The notes below the pieces were generated by a model. That model had not been told where the DNA came from. It worked only from the letters and a program-made list of their open reading frames with translations, and ran no database searches. A stretch of 64,000 nt of DNA, taken from assembly GCA_037893245.1 (NCBI GenBank), contig JBAIAA010000401.1:310001-374000 (forward strand), written 5' to 3'. Below are positions 44,278-58,900 of the stretch, piece after piece. Numbering within the stretch: the stretch's first letter is position 1; every line of letters begins with the position of its first letter. The translations under genes were made by a program, and so were the position numbers. This DNA is from Crossaster papposus. Lineage: Eukaryota; Echinodermata; Asteroidea; Velatida; Solasteridae.

Positions 44278-47200
44278 GTATACTTTATGGAAGTTAGATT
44301 AAAAAGATTAAAGAAAACTTTCAACCCCATCAGCCAATTTTACCTTACGTAATGTTGCAAGCCCCCTTGCGCAACAAAGTAGTTGCGTAAGTTGCGCAAC
44401 ATTATGGTTGCTGCGCAACATTTCGCTTGCGACAGTTTCAAGTTGACAGTGCGTAAGTCCGCAACAAATTATTCCGTAGCCTGTGAAGTCAATTTAGGTG
44501 GTGTAAGTTGTTGCGTAAAAAGCGACTAGCGATTTTGCCAGCAAATAGCGATTGTCATTTTTCAACGTATCAAGCTTTATAAATGACACTCACAGCCTTG
44601 TGTTTGAAGTATATGTATTAAATGAATTGCTTTTTTACCCGTGTCGGAATAGTTGCCGCTTGATTCAGCAGAAAGTTGGACAAAACTATTTTCAAAATGG
44701 CGGGCGGAGGACTGATGATTCAAAGACTGTTTCTTGAAAAACACATTATACACAAAGTGCCGTCGTAAACGACATATTATCCTCGTCCAAGATGTTTGCA
44801 ATTAAAACGCTGCGCAGCTACGCCAAGTTTCGTGAAATCTATCGTAAGTTTATGGCGCAGCTACCGTGAAACGGGGTACTTTTGTAGTTGCGGGGCATTT
44901 TTCGGCAGATCGTTTATAGGAGTACATTTTTGTGAGATTTGTAAAACATCACAACAAATCCAGTTTGGTCAACTGGTATATAGACCAGTTAAATTCAAAT
45001 TCATGCCCGCATGCGCATAAGTAGGCTGGGAGGCGAGAAGCGAAATCGGCTCATTGAAAATGAACGGGGGTCCATATAATTTTGTCATTTTCTCTCAATT
45101 TCTCCAGGATTTATCTTATTTGAAATCTGTAATCTCCGGAAGTAATATCTTGATGTTATATCTGGATGCAATCCTTGCAGAACTTGAGAAAAGGCTATTG
45201 GAAAAATTTAGAACAGACTGAGGGTGGTTACTGATTTTGACAAAACAAGGTGGAAAAACGTTAATAAAATGTGTTTTTTCATATGGGGAATTTTCATTCA
45301 AGTTTATACTGTACCTTGTTTATTAAAAAAACCCAATAGCCATCCTCAGTCTGTTCTACTTTCATGGAAATTGTTCCAGTCTGTTCAACTTGGTTCCTCC
45401 TGTCATGGTTTTTGAGCATGCAACCAAGCTCTCTGTTCCATTCCACCCATATACTTTAGCTGTGTCGAGATGTAGAACAAACATCTACTCTAAAAGCCTT
45501 TTCCCACTTTCTGCCTCTTTTTGGAACTCCTTTCCCAGTAGCTGTTGGTCCCTTTTAAGAGGAATATCAATACCTTTTTTTCAACTTTCCTTGTTGCCGT
45601 TTTGCTTTTTTTCTGTAGACCTTTGCCTAGAGTCCCCCCCCCCCCCCACAGCAGTGTGGGTGGGGTCTACGAATGAATATTTGCCTGTAGAGCCACCTAC
45701 TTATGCATATTTCCCTAGACCGGCAGGTTCTACCGCTAAAGGTTTACACAATGTGAACTCCCACGCATAGTGGGTGATCACATCGAGGCTAGTGGAAAAG
45801 GAGGGAGGGATGCTCGACAGGTAAGTAGTCATTCGTAGACCCCGTAGGGGGGGGGGGGGGGGGGGGTCTACGAATGAATACTTACCTGTCATTCTACAGT
45901 GTTACAGTTATAGTGGCGTGGGGCATGAGGCATAACCTCGATGGGCCCTGCTGCACCACTTAAGGGTGGGGCAAGGGGTCCATAAGCCCTGCACATTAAC
46001 AACGCTAACCAGCAGAACAACGGGCAAAGCCATTTTTAAATATAGCTATACACACACTGTTTTAATGGAAACAAGGCCCAATAATGGAGCAGAGAACAGT
46101 GACTCACTCAATTACAAGGAGGTCTCCGACTGGAGAGTGTCCTGTGGACAGGGTGAGGTCAGGCTAGCTGCCCTCAGCACTGCTCTCCCTGCTCTGCCCT
46201 CCGTCTGGAGAACGTCTTGCACTTTTAGGTAGTGAAACAAACATCCCCTGACTAGCTGGCTGAGAGCTTAATTATATAACACGGGGGTTTCGTTTGGAGA
46301 GCTTCCGTGGATAGCCGCTATGGCCAAACGGTAATTTATAACCGTGGCCATAGCAAGGTTACTCTCAAACAAGTGTACCAGAAAATCGGCAACCTCCCCT
46401 ACAAAGGTATTGGAGGGATGCAGAGATCGGCTTCTACACCATTTGTAAAAATGGCGTAACCTGCTGTCGTAATTTTGTTCTGGTCTATTCTTTTCGGCTG
46501 CAGGCTACAATAGCTATAGCTCGTTGAGAAAGGCCTGTCGTGCGAAGGGATTGCGTGACAGTACCCAGCACGTCAGGTGAAGTTCCTGCAAAGCCGGGTG
46601 AAGGAGACCCGAGCTGGGCTGGAAGGACCACTGGCCGGTGAACCAAAAATCTGATGAGTCTTGAAAACCGCGGTTGGCAAGGCCAGAATGGAGCTATGAG
46701 GATGACCTTGCAGCCTTCTTGCTCTAGTTTGGTCAGCACCCAAGGAATGAGGGAGAACGGGGGAAAGGAATACGCAAGTAACCTGTCCCACCGAGGTCGG
46801 GGCCCCTCGCGCAGTAGACCGTTAATTTGTAATTGACCCGTTAAGCAAACAGGTCGAGATGTGGTCTGTCGATCAGCAGGAATAGTGACTGAGCAACCTG
46901 CGGCTGCAGTGTCCACTCTATTAGCAAGATCCACCCCCTGGAAAGGGCGTCGGCAGTGACTTGTTCCTTGCTCGGGAGGTGGACTGCTGAAAGCATGACG
47001 TTGTGAGGCAAACACCAATGAAGGAGCTTCCATGTGAGCGCACACAACTCGGCAGTCCGCGTGCCCCCTTGGTAGTTGATGTAAGCAAATACTGTGGCAT
47101 TGTCGCATCGAACCAGGACCGCCCGACCCATAACTGATACGCGAAAATTTTGGAGAGCTCTGGAGACAGCCAACATCTAGATTACGTTTATGTGACTTGA

Positions 47201-49895
47201 GTGGAGTTCGGGGTACAACCGACCCGATACTTGAAATGGGTGGAGGGTGGCCCCCCCCAGCCAGACAGTGACGCTTCTGTCGTGACGGTTACTGACGGCT
47301 AAGGCCCGCGAAAGGCATGGCCTCCGGTGAGGTTCGCAATGTCGAGCCACCACTAGAGATGTGGTACCAACCAAGACGTGGTCGGCACCCGATGATTTAT
47401 GTGGTGGCGACTGGGTTGGTAGAAAGAGAGCAGATGCAGCTGAATGGGGCGCATCCTTAACCTGCAGAACACTGTCGAATGTTTAATATACGTTCCTCTA
47501 GGGAGGACGGGTCAGTCGCTTCCGGAGGTCGAGTGACGCTCCTAGGAAAGTGGGGAACTGGGAGGGAAGCGGGTGTGGTTTTTTTGTGTTGATGATAAAA
47601 CCGAGGTCCGACGTGAGGTGCCATGTCAGGTCGAACGCCGCAGCCGTGGCCTCCCGAGATTGACGCACGAGGTACATAAATATGGTCACTCCCTGTGACT
47701 GAAGGGGGACTGGTGAGGTCGAATTGTGGTACCACCGTCACAGTCCTCGGAGAACTCAGTCTGTCGCGGGGGAAGATGTGACAGGGCCAGATGTGACAAA
47801 CATCATGTCATAAACTTCATATCCCATGAATTAAACAACATTCTACAACTATACAACTCAACTTTATTCAATTCAACTCTACAAATCGACTTTTAGACAA
47901 AATCTTCTCTTAAGCGATGACGGGTAGTACGAAACACCGGAGTCCTACCCAACCTGCCGCTAAGAGAAAAGAGGAATTCCCCGAGGGGTTCCGCGGGGCA
48001 CTATGGGTGGAAGGCCACATGGGGCCGCTGATGTTTAAACTTTTAGCGGTAGAACCTGTCGGTCTAGAGAAATATGCATAAGTAGATGGCTCTATACAGG
48101 TAAGTAGAATGACGTTGAGTGGCTTTTTTAGCCTTGCTTGGGGCAATATATATATAACATAAAAAAAAAAATACATCAATACATACATCAATACATTTTA
48201 GCCCATTGTTCGCGACCATCTTGCATTTCAAAATGTTGTGGCATTATCGGCCATATTTTAGTTTGAGTTCAGCACCCCTCAATACCCCTAAAAAGCTTGT
48301 ACGCCATACATTAACACCATTTGCCTTCGTGGTTGCATCCAGAGATTACATCCAGAGATTACACCCAGAGATTACACCCATAATACCCATAATTTACATC
48401 TTGAGATTACATCAAGGGATTACATCAAGGGATTACATCTAGGGATTACACCGAGGGATTACATCGAGGGATTACACGTAAGAATTTCACGTATAGATTA
48501 CACGTAAAAAGTACACGTAAAAATTACACCTACAAATTACACCTACAATTTACACGTACAGAGATTAATTACATCTAGAGATTACATCTAGAGATTACAT
48601 CTAGAGATTACATCTAGAGATTGCATCTAGAGATTACATCTAGAGATTAATTACGTCAAGAGATTAATTAAATCTAGAGATTAATTACATCTATAGATTA
48701 ATCACATCTACAGATTGCATCTACAGATTGCATCTACAGATTGCATCTACGATTACATCTACGATTACATCTACGATCACACCTAGGATTACATCTACGA
48801 TTACACCTAGAATTACACCTAGGATTACACCTAGGATTACACATAGGATTACATCTAGGATTACATCCAGAGATTACATCCAGAGATTACATACAGAGAT
48901 TACATACAGAGATTACATTTACATTTAGAGATTACATTATAAATTACATCGAGAGATAACATTTACATTTAGAGATTATATTATAAATTACATATATTAC
49001 ATGTAGAGATTACATCTAAGATGCATCTAGGATTACATTTAGGATTACATCTAGATATTACATTTAGAGATTAAATCTAGAGATTACATATAGAGATTAC
49101 ATCTAGGATTACATCTAGGATTACATCAAGGATTACATCTTGGGATTACATTAAGGTTTACATCGAGAAATTAGAGCTAATGTGCTTCACGAGGCACGTA
49201 TATCAGCCTAAATAGTATTTTGAAAGGTTTGTGTGAACCGACTCACACTGACCACTTGGTGACCACCACTCCCAAATTGCAAAAACATCGAACCAAGTTT
49301 GACTGAAATCGGCTAAAGAATATATAAGAAAATACATTGTATATGCTTTAATACAATGCCCTCTACTGACCATTAGTTGACCATTGGCCAAAGTAATTAG
49401 ATCAAGGCTGTGGGAGAAGCATTTCGTTATTTTGAAGAAAAACAATACCCATACTGACCATCAGGTGACCAATGGCCAAATTCTGACCCCTACTGACCAA
49501 ATATATCGGTGTACACCCTATATGAAGCTGGGTCCAGAGATATAAATGACAAAGTTTGACTTTGGGAGAAGCAGTATTTTCTAATTTTGGGAAAAATTAC
49601 CCCTACTGACCATCGGGTGACCACTGGCCAAATTCTTTAAACAAATTTTATGAGGCTTGGTATAGATATGTAACTGACTAAGATTGACAATAATTGAACC
49701 AAGACTGTGAACGAAGTAGCGTTTTGTAATTTTGAAGAAAATGACGACTAGTGACCACTAGGTGATCTTTGACCACACATGCTGGTCATTACAGATAGGA
49801 CTCGGGTCAAGGAAGATCCTGTCCAAATTTGGCTGAACTCGGTCACGGAATTTTGCAGATATTTTATTTTTTGTGAGCGTTTGCACGAAGAAAAA

Positions 49896-49927
<32 letters not shown>

Positions 49928-52900
49928 AAAGCGACGAATATAATATATCAGCCTGCTTCGCACGGCTGATATAAGAAGGGGGTGGGGAGACAGAAAGGGG
50001 ACCAATACAATATATCAGCCTGCTTCGCACGGCTGATATAATTATATCTAAGTGATCGCAGTCAGTCTGTGATTATTGGCAGCACCACATCAACGATTCT
50101 GTCCGTAAGCCCTGGTGTTCCGGAGAGGTCAGTACTAGGTCCACTTTTATTCATTGTTTATACTAGAGATCTTTCATTTTTGTATTGCCCCAAACTGCAA
50201 TCTATTTATGGACGCTGATGACTCCACATTAACGTCCAGGTCCTCAAACATAATAATAGAAAGTAGCTTAAATAAAGCTCTTACTAGTGGTGCGTAAGAA
50301 ACAAGCTAGCATTAAATGTCACCAAAACCAATGGTGAACTATATATTATCATTACACTGGTTATCATTAAACATATCAACATGATACTGATTATGATTAA
50401 ACCATGTGTTTTATCATCCTGGTTTTAGTTAAATTACTTTGACATAAATCTGGTGAAATCCTGTGACGTGGCCGTCTTCCAACTGACCAATCAGAACTCA
50501 CGAAAGTTGTGTTCACAAAAGTCATGTTAAGTTGTGGCGTTTTGTCTGAAAATGCACTTTCTGACCTAAATATGTAACTATTCTAACAAATCAATGATAA
50601 CATTTAGATTTTTGCAAACATAAGTAAAACAATATTGTATATGGAATCTCTTTTTTGTATTTTAACCCGAATTATTCGTGGTGACACCGTGACTTCATCA
50701 TGGCAGGAATAAGCGTAATATAAATTTAAACCGCGACACGTTATCGGTATGTAGAGTGGTTGTAAGTTGTAGTCATTGATGTAGTATTTGTTATAGTATG
50801 TTACCTTTAGGTCTTTGTGGGACAGCATTATGAAGGGCCCTATGTGCCACCTGCCAGAGGCTACCAAGTTCACTTACCTGCGGAGTCATCTAGGGGGTCG
50901 TCCCTTGGCCATCGCAGACCGTAACCTCATTTTAGGTGATGGTGCATATGCAGCCATCGCTCTGGCCCAAAGTCTAGTTCACCTGTAGCTGTGAACATCT
51001 TGTTCGGCTGGGCTGTTCTTGGTCACTAAGGTCTGCAAATCGCCAGCAAAACATTAGCTGGCCAATTGTTCACCTCTTGTGCCTTACAGCAACCAGTAGT
51101 CCAGGAAAAATAAGTTTTGACCTCAAACAAATTGCAACAAATTGTTTTTCACCACATTGCACTTCTATAAGGCCCCTAGAATTACATACTAAAAATCGAC
51201 AAAAATCCAAGTGGTGGAAATATGACTAATTTGCATAAATCGTTAATCCCTGCCGCGTAATATATTTATTCCCATATTTGGGTATATATATTTTTTTATT
51301 TTTTTTGAAAAGTTTATTTTGGTGATTCTACTTACATATCCTTACTTCAATAACATTTGCTAAAGCATATAAGTGACTGAATAATTATGAGAACATAGTA
51401 ATTATCAAAAATGACAACTTCGTGACCCTATAAATGTGCGCACATTACACTGTCTCCAGATATCATCAAGTAGTCAGTATTAGTGAGCTTCAAATTCACC
51501 AAGTTGCTTACTGGCACAGTTATCATATTAAAACCTTATGAAAAATCATAGGGAACAATGATAACATTGTGATATTTAGCCCAGCAAACAAAAAACTGGA
51601 GGAAAATGGTGTGTCCATAAATTGGGCGGAAAAGTAGTTAAAGGGTTGCCTAACATGGGAGACTTGAACAAGTTCAAGGAAATCCCCAAAAATAAATTTA
51701 ACGTAGATAGGATTATTGTAAGCAACAGCAATCTTTAATTTAAAGTAACTGAAATTATTACTACCCTCGGATAAAATGGACTCGTCTCAACGATCGTCTC
51801 TAAGACAACCGTAATGTAGGGCGCGTTCGTACTTGAATATATGAATACGTACAGCATTTGGGTTTCACAAGTCGTTAATGGGAAAGTAGGGGGGAGCCAG
51901 CAGCCTCGCGCGGGAGCAGTGATCTCGCGAGGGGAGTCTTCGATCAGGGGGAGGGGAGCGCGCTATAGCGTATTATGCACCGCGACTCGACTATCACCAC
52001 TGGCCGTGACAAACATTAATGACTTGTCCACAAGTCTACCGCCCGGGCGATATACTTATAACCGCCCGGGCAAAATAGTGGTCCGGAAAACTTGTTTTGG
52101 TCATGTCCTAAATACGCTTCCGTATACACGCCATCCGTTAGATATTATGCCAATTGCGCTGATTATTGTTGAGTGGTAGCTGTTTTTCCATTTACCCATT
52201 TTTGTATATGAACGGTCATAGATATTGAATCGACTTCATTTTGCCAGCTACTTTATTTAGGGATATTTTGATTCTTGCTTCTGATTTTAGATTTGTCACA
52301 ACTAACTGGAATGTTTCCGAAGGTTCCAGTCTTTAGTAGTATATACTACCACCCTGCCATGTTTGGTTCAAGTACAGGTCATTTCTCAAGAGAGGGACCA
52401 GGTAAATACAATCATGTTTGTTAACATTAAAGAAATTGTATATATCAAAGGGTTTGTATCTTCCAAAATATTCATTCTTGGGAATGTAAATTGGAGGTGT
52501 GGTGCGTTAAAGTGGTCGAAAACTAGGTTTTGTCACAAAGAGCATTCTTAATGGAGTCTGAGTTGGTAAGCGCCACTGTTGAGCCCGGAGGTCGTTCCCG
52601 TTTTTAAATCTTATTGTGAAAATGAAGGTTGTCCCTAGATTTTGTCTACCACATTGCAATTCCGTTTGTACGGGTATACTGTTTAAGCGCTGTATTTTCT
52701 CACTTTTCGAGCGATTTCCTTTTAATAATTCTCTACTAAATATTTTCTTTCTTTTGTCCCTGGAAATGCCCTGCTGTTTCCAAGAAGCAAATATTTATTT
52801 TGTGGTAAACATAAAATAACCCTTCTTTCGTTCAGAACTACGACAAAATGAGTTAGGGGTTTGTCCAATAAATAAGGAGTCAATTTGTTGTGACCTTTTT

Positions 52901-55900
52901 TTATGTGTTGCCTTCTTTCTACCTAAAAACCTTAACAACCAATATTTATGGACTAAACCCCTGAATTTATTCTTGGTAGTTCATTATAACCGCTAGTAAA
53001 CACTAAATGATAGGTATAATATTAACACGTTACTTGTTGAAATTGGCTTTTCATTGAAAAAGGCTGGAGTTTGTTAAAACGGCTATCAGGACGTTTCAGC
53101 AGCAAATGGAAGCACTGGAGAAACATTGGCCCGATGCACGAGTCTTGCATTGTTGCTACCCCATCGAATGAAATAGTAGTGGCATCAGCAGACAACGAAT
53201 TGAGGATATACGACACTGACGGTGTACGTAGACGAAAAGTCAAAATCAAAATAGGTATAAGTTAGTGTTCAGAGCCCCTTTGTAATTTTAGTCCGCCTAA
53301 TTGCATGTAAAAGAAATCTAGCTTGAAAGTGCATTCATAAATACCTCGGACAGTTTAGGCATTCCTATTAGTCGAGAGCCAGTCACGTGGCCGGTATTGA
53401 ACGGACGATAAAGACATGGCTGGAAGTGTTTAAAACTAGATGGCAACAAAATTCCGTCCCCAGGGCTCGTACCTCGTCTCCAATAGTAAGAACGGGTAGT
53501 GTTGGGCGCGTACAGCTTGACACCTTGGGAACGAGGTTGCCAATGGCAGTAATAGTCTGGTTCATAGTAAATACGCTTTATTGCATGTATTGTGTAGAGG
53601 TCGACAGAGGCGGAAACATGTCATTTGACACAGACATAATGGCGAAACACCGAAATTTGCTTGCGACAATTTTCCGGGATTTTCTGGTTTTTTTTGCTGA
53701 ATTTTACAAAAAAGGTATTTATGAATGGGAATAAATGTGTGTTCGGTCGGTATTAATCACTCTGTTTAATACCGCTTGGAGTCTGGGTTTTTATCAGCAC
53801 CCAGACTCCAAGCGGTATTGAACAGAATGATTAAAACCTCTCGAACACACATTTATTCCCTTATTAAAGAATGTATCCCTTCTAATCACCTGTTACTCGT
53901 CTTCCTTTAAAATGTTGTTAATGGTTAACGTCAAAGGTCTAACATGGAGCCCGATAACAATTATTGTTTGAACGATAACAAACAATCTAACTCGGAGATG
54001 TTCGAAGTGTTGAATGCAAAATAACAATTATTGAAACACACTTTTCTCGACAGGGCTCCACTAATTAATACCAAATTGGGACGAATCCGGCATTGGGGAA
54101 TCTACTGAAGATCGACTTTGTGTTTTTTATTAATCATTTCATAGGCATTTTCTTCAATGAAATATTCAAATTTGATAACGTGCCTTATAATGCAGATGCA
54201 CGTGCCATGTCAGCAACACAGGATCGGTTAGTGGTGATAGGAGCATTTAGCTATGTACAAATGTACAAGATGAACGGCCAGTTGGACTTCCAGTTCTCCA
54301 CAGAAAAACACGACAAAGGCAAGACTGTTCTCATGGTTTCCAGGCTGGTGAATGCTCAGCCATACAGTGTTGCAGTCAAGAAGGATGGCACCATCATAGT
54401 GGGTGATGTGGCGAGGAACGTGTTGACTGAGCACAGGCCCAAAGATGGTGAGATTCTACGCACCATGCCAGTCGAGATTACACCTGCACATCTGGCCGTT
54501 GATGGTGACGACAGAATCCTCGTCAGTGATCGCCGCTATATACTCGTAGTTGACGAGAGCAACGCTAAAACCCTCACCCGACCGACGGTAGACGGTCAGC
54601 CAGCTGAAGTCTTTGGTTTGTGCTGCAGTAATTCGGCCGTCTTTGTGATTGTATCTGCGGATGGTGGTAAAACAAGTCGTGTACACCGATATAACAACCG
54701 TGGACACTTTGTTGAATACATTGATACGGGCACGAAGTCTCCTTTGACGGTTACTGTTACATCCAATCAACAGTATCTCGCAATTGGATTTGGATCAGGT
54801 GTGGAGATTTACAAAGGTATGTATTAACAAATAACAACGTTAACAAACTTCCTTGGATTTTTTTTGATTTTGTTTTGTTTTCTGGGGGGTATTGTATCGT
54901 ACATACGAAATCACAATTTAAAAACTAGAAGTGTGTTCTCACTCCCCTCGAGCGGACAAGTACCTCATTATAATGTAATGTCACTTGACACCCCCCTGAT
55001 GTCATCATGGAGTCACATTAACTATTAATAACACACCCCTCTCTGTGTGCAAACCTAATACCAATCCAACTGACCTCATAGTTGTGTAGAAGGCTACACA
55101 TTAATGTGACATAACATAAAACACGATGACGTCATCGTGATATCACTTATAAAAATACAACTTGTCCAGGTGATTGTTGTTTGTGTGTAGTTTTAGGTAT
55201 AGGTATAAGCTTTTGTAAGTTTAATGAGGTATAATAACACAAATAATGTCAAATCTTAAAACCAGTTCAATAGTCATTGGATATCATAGATGAGGTACTA
55301 TTTTAAGTTGTGTTTAAGTAAAACGGTTAATGATGAGAAAATGTTCGTAGAATTTTTAAATGAATGTGTTTGACTGTATAGTTTGTTTTTTTGGTAACCA
55401 AAGATACTCTGAAAGGAAGTATACACCATTTGCTTTTTCTGTAATTTTCGAAAGTGGATGGGTTAGGGGGTTCAATTTTATAGCATATTTTGTGACAGGA
55501 CCCGTTTTAAAGTTTTGTATTCAAAGTTGCTAACACAAATAAAGCAATGTTGTTTTTGTAATCTGGTTTCTTGACTTCATTCAGACGAAACGGCAATTTA
55601 CAGACGCAGATAATTATCAGGTTAGGAAACCAGACTATAGTTGGCTGGCACCCGATCATGTGTAACCATATTGCAAATTAATATAGACTAACTAAATTTA
55701 AAAAAAAATGGGGACATTGTTTGAAAATAGTCATTTTTTCTAACAATTGTCGGCCGACAATCGTTGGAAATGGGTACAAATTTGCACTTTTCTTAAAACC
55801 CACAGTACACCAGGTTCCGTGATTTCACAGGATACTCGAGACAGTTATTTACTTACAGTCAAGTAAGGTATTTTATTATTGTATTAATTTAGTAGTTTTG

Positions 55901-58900
55901 TTGTTTGATGTTTGCAAATGGTGTATACTACCTTAAAAGACCTATTTGGGAAAACAATTGTGCTAAGTTTGATTAAGATAGGTTAAGGTGTGGCTCAGTG
56001 TATTACAATTTCCCCCAATCCAACCCTAATGAAGCCTTGAGTGCAAGGCTGTGCTGTATTTGCAAGGTATTTCTTGTGATCAGTGTGGGCTGGATGTAAA
56101 TTGTACATTATGTACTGTGCTGGCCACCCATGTGGAGTCTAATCACTGGCAGTTTCATTCACAGCCTTGAAATTTTAACAGCCTTGTAATACTTCCGAGT
56201 TTTGTTGTTATGCTAATGATGCGCTGCTTTCGAACCACGGGATCTGATTGGTCTTTGGTTGCATCGTCACGTTAAATAGCATTTGCAAATTCTACGATGC
56301 TGATTGGACATTCGGAAATGCGATAATTCAGGAGTATGATGCAAACCAACAGTCGGTGATCTGTGATTGGCCATTGAGAAATACACATAAATGCATCTAA
56401 GCTCAATCAGAGGGGGTTCAATCAATGTCCTTCTGAGAGAGTTCGTTCCGAAATTTTCGCCGTTAACGTCTTTGTTCCTATTAGGGGCATGCCAAGGATT
56501 ACAAAACACCGGTGGCGGTAGGATCCGGAAGAGGGTACACTTCTTTGACTCCTGTAGCTCACGGAATATATCATTCAAAGACAGGGCGCTGTTCGAAACG
56601 TCGATAAATTAACGTGTTTAATCATATTTATATATTTAACAATAACGTTCATTGTGTGTGTTTTAGATTTTTCTATTTTAACAGCTCAAGGAGCACAACC
56701 AACGGATAAATCCATATCTGCTGGAAGCACATTTTACCCTCAAGGAGCACAACCAACGGATAAATCCATATCTGCTGGAAGCACATTTTACCCTCAGGGA
56801 GCACAACCAACGGATACATCCATATCTGCTGGAAGCAAATTTTACCCTCAAGGAGCACAACCAACGGATAAATCCATATCTGCTAGAAGCAAATTTTACC
56901 CTCAAGGAGCACAACCAACGGATAAATCCATATCTGCTGGAAGCAAATTTTACCCTCAAGGAGCACAACCAACGGATAAATCCATATCTGCTGGAAGCAC
57001 ATTTTACCCTCAAGGAGCACAACCAACGGATAAATCCATATCTGCTGGAAGCACATTTTACCCTCAAGGAGCACAACCAACGGATAAATCCATATCTGCT
57101 GGAAGCAAATTTTACCCTCAAGGAGCACAACCAACGGATAAATCCATATCTGCTGGAAGCACATTTTACCCTCAAGGAGCACAACCAACGGATAAATCCA
57201 TATCTGCTGGAAGCACATTTTACCCTCAAGGAGCACAACCAACAGATAAATCCATATCTGCTGGAAGCACATTTTACCCTCAGGGAGCACAACCAACGGA
57301 TAAATCCATATCTGCTGGAAGCAAATTTTACCCTCAAGGAGCACAACCAACGGATAAATCCATATCTGCTGGAAGCAAATTTTACCCTCAAGGAGCACAA
57401 CCAACGGATAAATCCATATCTGCTGGAAGCAAATTTTACCCTCAAGGAGCACAACCAACGGATAAATCCATATCTGCTGAAAGCACATTTTACCCTCAAG
57501 GAGCACAACCAACGGATAAATCCATATCTGCTGGAAGCACATTTTACCCTCAAGGAGCACAACCAACGGATAAATCCATATCTGCTGGAAGCACATTTTA
57601 CTCTCAAGGAGCACAACCAACGGATAAATCCATATCTGCTGGAAGCAAATTTTACCCTCAAGGAGCACAACCAACGGATACATTAATATCTGCTGGGAGC
57701 ACATTTCACTTTAAAGGAGCACAACCAGCGATTAATTCCATATCTGCTGGAAGCCCTCCTTCAAAGATGGCGTCACGAACCAAACGAACGGTACCACTTC
57801 TTGCTTTTGTATAAGTTCAAATAATTCGTAATGGTGCTGTCACACTATTGCGTATGGCACCAGCGTTTGAGTTGCGTATTAAAATTCCTAACATATTTTG
57901 CATACGCCCAACAAGCCCTTGAAAAGTACAGAATTGTGCGTATACTTACCGTATTGAACATATACGTATGAGTAGCGTACATCCAGCTTATGGCCAGCGG
58001 ATATATCCCAGCGTATGTCAACGTATGCCACCTTGCTTGTAACGTATACAACCTATCCCTAACGGCCTGCCGTATGTCAGCGTAGGCCTGCGTATGAGTG
58101 ATATTTCAATACGCAACTCATACGCTGGTGCCATACGCAACAGTGTGACAGCACCATAGGCCCTGTCACGTATAGCAGAAACGTATGTGAATTTTCTCTA
58201 ATACGGTGGTGTACGTTGAGACAAGTTAGGGGTACGTTGGGCATAAGTAGTATTCGTTTACAGCACGCTGTCATACGTTGTTGCACGCAGAGGCCGTCAA
58301 TTCTGGTTGATCATGATCAACATTTTCTCCGTCTGACAACGTGTGTTTAATAGGATTTGGCAAACGTTAGTTCTTACGTTAGAGGTACGTTAAACATACG
58401 TTAAAATACGTTATAGATACGTTAGCTGTACGTCTAGATACGTCAGCTGAAGGTGACTTATTGGTATCGAATTATTAACTTTCTTCTAACCTATGTCCAA
58501 CCTATGTATGACGTGTCTACCACGAGTCTTGACCTATTCAGACGTATTAGACGTATGCCTGGTGACGGAATAACTCATTGAACGTGTTTCTACAGCACAG
58601 CTAGCGTTACGTTGGCGCGTTGCGAGCGTTTTGCGTGCTGGGTATCGAAGGTTATAATGAACCTGGGATATATTGGGTGCAGCCTTCTTGACCTTCCTTG
58701 GTGGCATGATGTATGCTCGATGAAGAAATGGCGAATGACGATACGTCGATACTGGCGCCGTATTTATACTCCAAGTCTGTGTACGTTACGTGACCGTCTG
58801 AAGAACGCTGAACACGTTGGGCACACGTTAATCATACATTACTCATACGTTGGGCATACGTCGTGTACGCAGGCATACGTTGGGCATACGCTCTAGGTAA

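Noticed and set aside
45390..45770. 126-codon + frame before the DIRS relic
   Set aside because: It crosses a poly-C run and the DIRS terminal repeat and has no domain; probably chance or an old repeat remnant.
48330..49170. Regularly spaced repeats resembling a CRISPR array
   Set aside because: Units are 13-14 bp, contiguous and degenerate without unique spacers, and the window is eukaryotic. It is a minisatellite.
51841..52179. 112-codon + frame as a possible exon of the ZU5-UPA gene
   Set aside because: No splice sites with matching phase were seen at its edges and the sequence has no recognisable domain.
53387..53734. 115-codon + frame between propeller exons
   Set aside because: No domain, runs into the foldback at 53727, and the flanking propeller exons already join in phase without it.
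56678..57704. Minus-strand open frames of 330 and 273 codons across the 54-bp repeat
   Set aside because: The 54-bp period is a multiple of three, so any frame free of stops in one unit stays open through the array. Only the + frame has matching splice sites and phases on both sides.
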